From Fomes fomentarius (lineage: Eukaryota > Basidiomycota > Agaricomycetes > Polyporales > Polyporaceae): DNA of 64,000 nucleotides. Position numbers and translations under genes: made by a program. The stretch lies in NCBI GenBank assembly GCA_022606135.1, contig JABYQN010000012.1:310001-374000 (forward strand), in the 5' to 3' direction. How positions within the stretch are numbered: position 1 is the stretch's first letter; each line of letters starts with the position of its first letter. Positions 46,096 to 55,407 of the stretch are shown here, piece by piece. The notes under the pieces were generated by a model. It was not told the origin of the DNA and ran no database searches. It saw only the letters and a list, made by a program, of their open reading frames with translations.

Positions 46096-46394
46096 GAGTA
46101 AGCGACAGAAAGGAGAGCATGTGATATGTCTGAGTCAGAGTGAACCAACAATGAGTAAGAAAGGTGGAGCGATGACTCAGACAGAACAAAGAGAAGGGTG
46201 TAGAAAGTGCTAGAGATGGTCACATGGACACATCCAAGACTATCTACAACTATCTGGAGCAGTGTAGAATGCACCGGAATGGACTGGACAAAGTGAGAAC
46301 TGATAACCATATAAGTACAGTATTGAGTGTACCATATCAGGTAAGAAGGAACATAGCCAAAGAAAAATGCTGTGCCCATAAGCACCTAATGTGC
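46096..46394 (-). mobile_element. 5' part of the older inverted Copia LTR (right side of the insertion target)
   Basis: Begins GAGTAAGCGACAGAAAGG and ends AGCACCTAATGTGC. It is the reverse complement of LTR positions from the 5' end up to TACTC, lacking the outermost 35 bases or so. GAGTA here matches 33198-33202. The left half of this LTR lies at 33090-33202. Confidence 0.8.
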
Positions 46395-47065
46395 TGTCGA
46401 AGCATCAAGTTTGAGCTTGTGCAGCACACAGAAGTTCAGGGTGTGTGATGGGCAAGATAGGGGTCGGTTGAGTGAGTGTGTGAGGCTGACAGTTGGGTAT
46501 GTATTCAGGTAGTGACTGTAGTAGCCGCCTAGTGTATGAGAGTAGAATATAATGAGTGAGTGCAACATGGTTGCGAGTTCAATGAAATATACGAGTTGGG
46601 GGATGGCAAGAAGCAAGGAAAAAGCAGAGGAAGCAGAAAAGGATATGTCAGGTGGAATCACAGGAATGTAAGTATCTAAATAAGGTAACGTAGGTGCTCT
46701 CATACTTGCACATACATGTACACAAAACACGAGTACTACCACAGAGGCCCAAACAGAAGAGACATCGACCTGATGTCTCAGTGCAATGTAAGTAGTGGAA
46801 TGGATTAGTATTAAGTGAAATAGGGCATAGAATTGAGGGAGAGGCGGAGTAGATAGTGAGTCCTGTGTCAGTTATTGTGATTAATGAAACAGTATCTGTA
46901 GTCTTCGAAGGAGGGGTCCGCAAAGTCAGCAAGGATGACCGCATTGTGCTTGTCTGTCTGGAGGAGAAACTTGCGCGGGTTTGTGGATCGACGGCCTTCT
47001 TTGAGCCAGTCATTAAAGAGCTTGTGGTGGATGCAATGGAGGATGGGCTCCCTGCAAGTTCACAT
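46395..47065. other. Decayed transposon-like DNA
   Basis: AT-richer sequence with short open stretches on both strands and no recognised motif. The minus strand at about 46920-47020 reads NPRKFLLQTDKHNAV-like sequence, which may be an old Gag fragment. Unassigned. Confidence 0.35.
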
Positions 47066-47340
47066 ACTGCCCACCACATCAAATGTCACCACAGAGGGGT
47101 TGCCAATATCCACTACCACAAGATCTTCCATCTCCATGGACTCCCTAGCAAGATCATCTCCAACTGTGGACCAGTTTGCAGCCCGGTTCATGAAGGCTCT
47201 ATATGAGAAGGGGGTATTCAGCATGCACTCACCATGGTGTACCACCCCCAGTCCAACAGTCAGACAGAATGTGCTAACCAGGAGGTAGAGAAGCACCTTT
47301 GCCTTTTCACCAATGCGTGTCAGAATGATTAGGTTGACCA
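47066..47340 (+). pseudogene. Remnant of a Gypsy integrase core
   Basis: In pieces it reads [45 protein letters not shown] and [18 protein letters not shown]. Each matches a part of the integrase at 40050-40330 in the Gypsy element, here on the plus strand and with frame shifts. The catalytic stretch SDRGP reads SNCGP. The changes are G-to-A and C-to-T at CpG sites. It is an old, inactivated copy of a closely related element. Confidence 0.8.
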
Positions 47341-47404
47341 TCTCCCCACTGAGGATGGAGGAAGATGTTGGAACTGAAATCTTGCACCACCATGGGCACT
47401 ACAG

Positions 47405-47550
47405 ACCCGGGCCATGGGAGGCTGGGTGAAAATGCGGGAAAATGAATTAACATGCGGGAAGATGTAGTGAACATGCAGGAGGATGCGGGAACATGATTGA
47501 GAGTGATGGAATATGAGGGAGACCGATTGAACATGCAGGAAATTGAGGGA
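47405..47550. repeat. Degenerate ATGCGGGAA repeats
   Basis: ATGCGGGAA or ATGCAGGA-type units recur about seven times in 145 bases (AATGCGGGAAAATG, ACATGCGGGAAGATG, ACATGCAGGAGGATGCGGG, ACATGCAGGAAATTG), spaced by about 12-25 bases. Probably an internal repeat of an LTR or untranslated region. Confidence 0.6.
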
Positions 47551-48814
47551 AATAGGACTAAAGAGGGTATGTCCGAAAAACCATGTCATATTTCCCCCGT
47601 GCCATGTCCGGTGTGAAAGGTTGCCTAACCTGCTCAAGGAAAACCATTGGCAAACTATTGTGATAGTTTACCTTTGTTGTGAGAACATAATTTTCGGTCA
47701 GGTACAACCACTCCGAGATTTCCCATGCCTATCACAACACAACCTTCAGGCCTGTGCATGTAGTGGAATGATGGTCAATTCATCGTCTATGCTAAGTACA
47801 GGTGCGAGACTTCTGTTGAAAGGCGAGTGAAAGCCATCATAAAATTATCTGCGTATGAACGGTCCACTGGGTCTGAGCCGTAGCAAAGGGCGTAGTCATT
47901 ACTGGTGGCGAGCACCAGATTGCATGCAGCCACTAATAGGCCTCGACGATGGAGATAGGGCTGCACAAGAATACACGTAACTCGGAATATATCCCAGCAT
48001 AAATGTCGGATTAAAAATAAATAAGAGAGCTTCCATACGCGAAAGGTCAGAGAGTACAAGCAAATAAAGTATATTAAGATATGAATACAATACAGTAAAG
48101 AGACCTTATTTATTTGTATCCTGACCTCAACAAACGTGACTCAACTGTGGTGCTTCACTGCAGTGATTGTACAACATGGTGCACGAGAATTGTCTCACGG
48201 AGAGTCTTATGTGACCTTCATCGGTTTACTCCCAGTGATGGCTCTCCAGCGGTATACTTTGGCAACCTCAGCATCCAATAGGAAGGCCCCATACTGATCA
48301 GACTCCCGCTCCGAGTCATCGAATGCGGTGACGGCATCGATGTTTTTTCAAGTCCTCCAAGTACTTTCTGGGTATTGAGATGATATGCCCGTTCTGACAC
48401 AACAGTATGTCTGAGTCAGTCTCTCTATGCAACATCATTCATTATATTCAGGCAATGCCACCATTCAAATTAGGCCAATGAAATTTTGAAATTAACTTCT
48501 CAGTATTGAGCACTCACTTAGTCCTTCAATTTGCAAGCCCTTCAGTGTTGTCATCTGTGAGCGACCTCCTCATCTAGAACTTCTCGAACTCACGTAATTG
48601 ACCCTCGATGACGTCCAACACCACCTCAATGACAATCCTTATAATGCAGTGACTCCATCTTCGAGTACAACGTAAATAAAATTAGATATAGATATTTGAC
48701 CAATATATTACATTCAAAGTACAATACAATAAGATATGCCCTCCGCTCTGCTTCTTATGCATATGTAATGATAATAAACCCGCTTGGGATGTATTTAATT
48801 TTAACTGCGCAGCC
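47551..48814. other. No complete gene; repeat-derived DNA with one coding-like scrap
   Basis: Mostly AT-richer DNA. On the minus strand at about 48215-48345 a short frame reads SERESDQYGAFLLDAEVAKV and YRWRAITGSKP, which looks like protein sequence, but I do not recognise the family. It lacks neighbours that would make a gene. Confidence 0.35.
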
Positions 48815-50090
48815 CTAGATGGAGACATGCTCCAGCCGTGCATGCAACGACTTCGCAAAGGCGGGCATCTCCGTGGCTGCATCAGGGTTCTCGTGCATGT
48901 CTTCCTGGAGTTCGTTAAAGAGAGCCGATGCACCAGAGAGCCAAGAGATCCTGCAGACCGCGGCGTGTATGCGAAGATACTCCGGATTCGGCAACGGCAA
49001 CGACACTAAGGGATCGTGACACTTGAATTCCACCTCGTCTGGAAGATCCGATGAGATTGGACAAGCCTGAACAACCCGATAGCGATCCGAAGTGCCCTGA
49101 AGCCACATGAGAGACTGCAGGATGGTAAACACAATGAACCGCACCTCCACAGGCTCAAACCATAGAGCCATACTATCAAAAAAAACATGCAAACCGACTT
49201 CCATCATCATCACATTCTCCAACGAATGGACCTTGTGCGCAGTGGCGAGATCTTCGACAATCGCAATGTAACCGAAACTCTTCAGGACGGCCCAAGCGTT
49301 CGTGGCGTATTTGTGCTGATGATTGTGAACAAGGAAGGGACACGTCATGAATGAAGAGAGTGCACACCTTCTTCGCATTGCTGAGATTGGCATTCGTCGA
49401 CTCCGAGAAGATGTGGCAAAAATCCAGTGCCGCAACCCGACCGGCGAAGAAACGTGGATCGGGTCGGCACGCAGTGTAGTATCCGAGGTCCATGGAGCGA
49501 TAGACTATGCAACGATGGTCTTCGCGCCGCATGGCCTACACAAGCATCAGAGGGCACATACAACGGAATGACATATCATACCAGCGTCCTTGATTGAGAG
49601 TGATCCTTAGGTGTTTCGGCCAACATAGCTCGGACTTCCTCTTGCGTGAGTTCGAAGGAGGGGCGGGAGGGATGAGATTCTGTGCCTGGTGTCCGGCCCT
49701 TTATCTTGCGAACTAATCATACATGTCAGTAACCAGCTTCGTCCATAGGAGTAGACACTCACAAGGTCGCAGAAAGAAGTCCCTGTAAAATTGTCCCAAT
49801 TCGCTCAGCGCGATTATGTCGACGCTGTTGCCTTCCACATGATCCACAGTCGAAGACGGTTGTGAGGAGGCGATAGCTCTCGCGGTAGCTATCACCCCCT
49901 CAGTGTCGGGTAGGTGAATAAGCATATATCCAAGGATGCGTATGTTGATCAGAGTGCTCTGCGGAAAGCTCGCCGGGTTTGCGTCGACGTGCTGCTGAGC
50001 TCTGTAGCACACGTCGTACGCATTGGACACTGCAGGGTCGCTGTGTGCAAATGCGAGCGGAAGAGGCGACGCTTGCGAGAGAAATGGCAT
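48815..50090 (-). CDS. HNH_2-type nuclease-domain protein, copy 2
   Basis: Close paralogue of 21081-22373 with the same exon plan. Exon 1 (from 50090) reads FAHSDPAVSNAYDVCYRAQQ, LINIRILGYMLIHLPDTEGV and ELGQFYRDFFLRPC. The domain begins with MRREDHRCIVYRSMDL, where Gly of copy 1 is Asp, and continues to DFCHIFSEST. A 52-base intron at about 49322-49373 (GTGTGC...CATCAG) keeps the frame; the equivalent intron in copy 1 is 51 bases and open. ATNAWAVLKSFGYIAIVEDL, KVHSLENVMMM and LPDEVEFKCHDPLVSLPLPN follow. No break is seen. It lies divergent to the truncated reductase, as copy 1 does to the complete one. Confidence 0.72.
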
Positions 50091-50396
50091 ATAGGATGAC
50101 TGTTAAGGGTAATAGTTTCGGAGCATGGCGTGCATTCTGAAGTTCGGAGATTGCCACCTTCAAGTTCTCCGCTCAGATTTACATGCTCCGCACCACCTTC
50201 GGTTGAAACTCTTTTTTCCCTCAATTGATTACCCTTGCTTCGAGTTCTACTGCACATAGTACTCCTACGGGACCCACGGCATAGCCAGAGTGGGCGGCAT
50301 TCAGTGTACACAACATAGTCGCAAATGAGCAGAGTCAGACTGCAAATCGATGTGGCGCAATTCACGCCAAGCGGATCGGCGTGCCCCTTCTTAGTT

Positions 50397-50612
50397 CTAC
50401 ACTCCCGTCGGCGGAGCATCTTCAAAGGTGAACGCAGTGGGATATTTCTCGAGAAAGCGAATGATGAGAGGGAACGGGTCGAGTTCATCCATGTAGTCAT
50501 CCCATGGGGCGTGCGTGCACCGGTCGAATATGTGCCGGCGCGTCGGCATTTCGGGATGTTCGCATGTACATACATACTGTGTGCACCTCTGAGCGTCACA
50601 GTAGCCCCTCAT
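50397..50612 (-). pseudogene. C-terminal fragment of a non-LTR retrotransposon polyprotein (probable)
   Basis: Minus strand reads CTCEHPEMPTRRHIFDRCTH, then DPFPLIIRFLEKYPTAFTFE and DAPPTGV-stop. A Cys-His cluster with C-x(n)-RRHI-x3-C followed by IIxFLxxxPTAFxF is the usual end of fungal LINE reverse transcriptase proteins. Only the 3' end is present, as in 5'-truncated LINE copies. It lies about 150 bases from the breakpoint of the truncated reductase. Confidence 0.5.
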
Positions 50613-50764
50613 TATTACTATTAGCTACATCTGCTGTTCCATCACGTGGGCTAACACACTATGTATTAGGCTCTCTTCAGCTGCACCTGAACGCGGTCGA
50701 TAAGAGGAGAGATTCGGGATCAGCGCTAGCAGAGATATGCGTGGTGGATCTGGGCGCTCTCTGT

Positions 50765-52464
50765 CAGTGACGATCTCTTCCAGCAAGGCCGCGACAGGTA
50801 CGTTGTACTTGCCTTCCTGGTCAAATTCACCCAAGTGCTCAGCTTCGTTCAGTCTGCAAGCCACTTGGATCCGGAACACGACGCTCCATGCGCTCCGCTC
50901 ATCCTCTAACGTTAAGATCCATGACATCCCGCCCAACTTTGTGTACACGAACCACACCATCTCTGCCCTCGCGGCTTATTTTTCTGGCCTCCTCTCTGGA
51001 AAGACCATGGACAAGGACGCGGAGCGCGCCGCGAGCATTGAACGCAGGAGTTCCTTGACAAGTACAGCCAAGGCCTCGAGTGTCACTTCCCGGAGAAGCT
51101 CGCCAATGGTCACGCTGTGCCTAATGGTGACGTGAAGGCGAGTTCGGAGACCGTGCTTGTTACAGGCACCACGAGCCGTCTAGACTCGCACCTCCTCGCG
51201 CAACTGCTTGCGCGCGAGGATGTCGTGAGGGTGTATGCTCTAAACCGTGAGTCATCGGGCTCTCTCGAGAAGCTGCAGCAACGCTCGCGGGACGCGTTCG
51301 TGCAATGGGGCCTCGACGAGTCTCTGCTGGACAGTGGCAAGGTGTCTTTCCATGCTGCAGACCTCGCGAAGCCTTACTTTGGCTTGGGTGAGAGCCTGTA
51401 CGAGGAGGTGAGAGCATCAGATCGTCATGGTGAATTAATTTTCTGATCTAGGAGGAATAGCGTGACTCAAATCATCCACAACGGTCAGTGCTTTTATATC
51501 CCTCAGCATCGCGTCGCAAATTGACTGTGCATCTTTCAGCATGGCGTGTGGACTTCAACGTCACTCTGCCATCGTTCGAACCTCTTCTCGCTGGCGCGCG
51601 CAATCTCATCGACCTCGCGCTGAATTCCTCAATTGCTGGCGGACCCCGCGCCCTCTTCGTCAGCTCTATCTCTTCCATGCGCAGTACGTTCCAGATTACG
51701 AGTCACAATGCTCCGGTACCAGACATTCGCAATTCAGACCACGTTGACCCCACACCCGCTGAAGAGACCATCGACACCGAACCTGACATGGCATACGGTG
51801 GAGGCTATCCCGAAAGCAAGTGGGTTACGGAGCAGCTCTTTGCTCGCGCAGCGAGGAAAACTGGGCTCAGGACGACCTCTGTCCGTGTCGGGCAGGTAAG
51901 CGGTGACCAGAGCACCGGCGGTTGGAACACGACGGAGTGGGTCGCTGCTCTCGTCCGCGTTAGCCAACGTCTCGGCTGCATCCCATTGAAGGACGAGGTC
52001 TGTACATTCCTCGCTATGCTTGGCATCTAGCAGGTGGCTCATCTACCCTACAGGAGATCACCTGGACTGCAGTCGACGTCGTCGCGGCAACGCTGCAAGA
52101 GATGGTCTATTCAAACGAGCTCGCACTGCACCTCATCAGCCCGAAGCCCGTGCCGTGGAACTCCGTCTTCGAGCCCATCGCCGAGCGGCTGGGTGTCCCC
52201 GCTGTCCCATACGAGCAGTGGGTTGAGCGTCTTGACAAGGCAGCGGCAGAGGCGAGCAAGGGTCCGGGTGTGGAGCAGCACGAAGCGGCGTACAACCTCG
52301 TCACCTTCTTCAAGACCGCGGGTATGGGCGGTTCGAAAGGCCCGCTGAGTACCGCGAAGGCGGTGCGCGTCTCCAAATCGCTCGCGAACGTCAAGCCGCT
52401 CGACAAGGAGGACGCGCTACACTATGTGGAGTTCTGGGGCAAGGTCGGCCATCTGAAGCTGTGA
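50765..52464 (+). pseudogene. Truncated, frameshifted A-T-R reductase, copy 2
   Basis: Near-identical to the 3' part of copy 1 from CAGTGACGATCTC (28950 region) to the stop. It starts inside the carrier domain (SDDLFQQGRD, Arg for the Cys of copy 1) and lacks the adenylation domain. A four-base deletion in GAACGCAGGAGTTCC (near 51043) shifts the frame before the reductase domain. Downstream the reductase motifs survive: the nucleotide-binding motif reads TSRLDSHLLAQLL, with two Gly lost, and YPESKW is intact. The C-terminus WGKVGHLKL is identical. It is preceded by unrelated sequence and a LINE-like scrap. Confidence 0.88.
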
Positions 52465-52803
52465 GCGGCGACTACTGGGGTGCAGACGTTCGGGGGTTCG
52501 ATTGCAGTGTACGTTAACGAAGCGAGGCGTCAGTTGGGACAAGTCCTTTCTGTTGTATGATCCTGTATAGACATAGACGTTCCGTAGAATGTGTACAATC
52601 GTGACCCGTTTTCATCATCTCCTCTGATTTCCCTATGGCCCACACTTCTGTGGTGGCGGGAATCAGGTGCGCAGAGAAAACATGCAGAGAACTCCATATT
52701 GATCTCACGATGGCTGTCCAAGCATCTGTGATAGCAAAGCGCTCGGGTAGGGAGTTACACACCATCGGAGAGGTCGTCTAGCTTTCTAGAAGCATGCGAA
52801 GCG
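52465..52803 (+). repeat. 3' flank shared with reductase copy 1
   Basis: Matches 30666-30897 and 31860-31955 in blocks (GCGGCGACTACTGGGGTGCA, TGTTGTATGATCCTGTATAG, GATAGCAAAGCGCTCGGG), with a different middle part. It lacks the 960-base insertion present on the left. Confidence 0.75.
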
Positions 52804-54410
52804 CTATAGACTAGGTCCCTCGTGCGTACTTCCTATCGTCCAATGCGGGTGATGCCAAGCATCCAGCTCCGTTGTCGTCGTAGGTTTGATCGGTGAGAGT
52901 CGGTGAGAGTCGAAGCTCATAGCCCCGGTCTGTGTACTCTCCGAGGATATCACTTCTGAGCCTGAGGAGCCTCTTGCCGTGATGCGCCAACTGAGAACCT
53001 GGCGCAGATGGTGGCCCCTCTTCCGCGCCGTCGTCCTTTCTCTCCCACTCCTCAACTGGGAGGGGGTCCGCTTTGGACGGGTGACGTTATCTTGGAAAGT
53101 CATCTGGAGACAGACTAGGACGATGATGATAGTAGGATAGATACCCTGTATTGACGAGCGGTGAGCAGAAGCCATGGAATGGTTGTATTAGCTTGAAAGT
53201 TTCATACCGTAAGATATATCATCACATCGGGCATGATGTAGACGCTGTTGCAAACTGCCATGAACAATGCGAATGTAGTGACACTGTCTAGCCCATGAGG
53301 TGAGAAACACGGTCGGTCGAAGTTTGCAGATATAGATAACATCTCAGCTCACCACAGCCGTGCAGTAAAGAGCGCCGGACTCGATGATCAGGACGAGGAC
53401 GCTGAAGTAGGTACCGCCTGATACATGCAGATTGATCCTTTTCAGCGCTCGCATTTTCGTCCTAGGGATCGTAGAAGAGATATATCAGCCAGGTAGCTCT
53501 TTTAAGGGGTCCAACACGCACCATGCCTTCCACTGGCACGCGATCATGACCACAGAATAGATGTTTGACAAGACCGTGCGCCGAATCCACCAGACCAGAT
53601 GACGACAGTGGCGCTATCGAACAGTTGGGTGTTGTTCGGCAACCTTGAGAGAGCATTTGTCATCCCAATCCCAGAGACTATGATACGGTAAGGAATGACA
53701 ATAACGAACAAGCATGCGCGAAGGTCTGAGGTGCGATGCTCACCTAGGCTGCCCACGAAGCAAATGGTGGGGCAGATCAAAATACGCCACCTCCTCTCCC
53801 AGAGCTCCCATGTCCGCCAACAGACAATCACATCTCCCATCAAGCACTGGTCAACAAGAGGTACACCTTCGGTATCACAGCGGACGAGCGAATGAGACGT
53901 TCATACTCTCGAGTAAGAGTTGAATCCAGACGGTCGGATCGTTTGGCGATTCGACCAATGACCCGTCACTTGCGTGTCGGCCGAAGAATGCTTTGATTCC
54001 CGCACGTATAGAGAACGCTATATGTACGCTCTACATGCCGTACATGAGCACCGTGATCATAATCATCAGAATATTCGTCGGCGCAAATCTACGCTGGCGA
54101 GGCTTCCGCCTGAAATCAACGATGTATTGAGTTAGAACCTCGGGTGGGACCCTCATACAGACTTACATCGAGAGGTAGAGTGCTCCGCCGACTAGCACCG
54201 TGTATGTTCCTAGTGAATCGTGTTTGTTCACTTAGAATTGCTTTCTGACTGACGTGCGGACGTACCATAGAGAACAGCCTCGCATAGTAGCCCAATGAAG
54301 ACAGCCATCGACATTGACAGTTGCGCCATAGTGTTTGGATGCCTTTTCTCAAAGACGTAAGCTGGAATGGCGTAAAGCAGAGCTGAGCCGAATTGACGAA
54401 GTCTGAGGTT
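52804..54410 (-). pseudogene. Basidiomycete 7TM membrane protein, broken
   Basis: Several short exons on the minus strand encode hydrophobic segments: QLSMSMAVFIGLLCEAVLYG, YTVLVGGALYLSM, PTNILMIMITVLMYGM, LMGDVIVCWRTWELWERRWR, ILICPTICFVGSL, NLHVSGGTYFSVLVLIIESG, LYC and GIYPTIIIVLVCLQMTFQ. A polar C-terminal tail follows. The xVIVCWRxWxLW motif is typical of a large basidiomycete 7TM family of unknown function. Damage: TAG in frame after MYGM (plus 54031-54033), a frame change after ATVVIW (about 53600) and a TGA after KELPG (about 53490). Exon joins with usual GT-AG ends surround these, so a real gene has decayed. Confidence 0.65.
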
Positions 54411-55407
54411 TAAAAAGCACAGTCAGTGCTTCTGGCAGCCTAGATCAGATGTGATAGAGCGGTCACAAAGTCAAAGTTGGAGGCGGATTTCAGCGATGAA
54501 CGCCAGCCTACGTCAATTGCCTCTCGGAGACTGTGGATATTCGCGGCATCTCAGCTCCTCGTCTGTTCAAGCCTGATAGCTCGGAGTCCTGAGAGATCTC
54601 CCCGCCTTCAAGTTACCTGGGTAAGACGCTGCTACGTCCCAGAGAGACATACTCAAACATACCCGGGTGTCGTGCGTGGACGCTTGCAGGGTTACACGTG
54701 AGAGTGCTAGACCGTCGGTGATAGTATGCCTTCTGTAGGCGGAGCTCAAGAGAGGTTACCGAAAGGCGTAAGCGATGCCGCAAAGCGGTCCTCATGGACC
54801 GGTCTTCTGTAGTGATACTACCGGTTCCATCATGACTCGAGATGGGCCAGCGGGTGAGAGAAGAAAGATTGCACCAGCTATTCAGGTCAATGTGTGCGTA
54901 AAGCTGCGCTTTACCAAGTAGCCTCCCATGACAATCGATGCCTCCAGAAGAGAGGTGCATTGTATGAATCTGGTGTTGGAGTACAAGCTTCCGCTCAGAG
55001 CGCAGGGCTTCACAGCTGGATCAGGACTACTCTGGCGCTTGCTTCATCGTTGAGCGGAGAAGACGGCTTCTTCCGAACCCGCTGAGAGATTGGGACGGAG
55101 ACTGCTCTGGCTATTTCGGAGCTACAATCTCGCAGCGTCGTCTGAGTCGGACTTTCTCTGTATGAAACGAACTTTGGCATAGGTTGCCGTGACAATTGGT
55201 GTGTACGGCACCAGAAGACCACAGATTTGATGGTCAGCATGAATCATTCTTAGCACTGAGATTTGGAGTGTACTATGTAACTAGAACCAGGAACCTGGTG
55301 TTGTCTATCAAGAATCTATGATGAGTCAGGACTATGTTACTTGAGAGCGATTAGAGAGCACGAGAGTGAGAAGGCACACAAACTGCAAGCGGCTTATCCG
55401 AGCATGC
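54411..55407. other. Intergenic, no gene seen
   Basis: About 1 kb between the broken 7TM gene and reductase copy 3, both on the minus strand. No recognisable coding segment. Confidence 0.5.
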
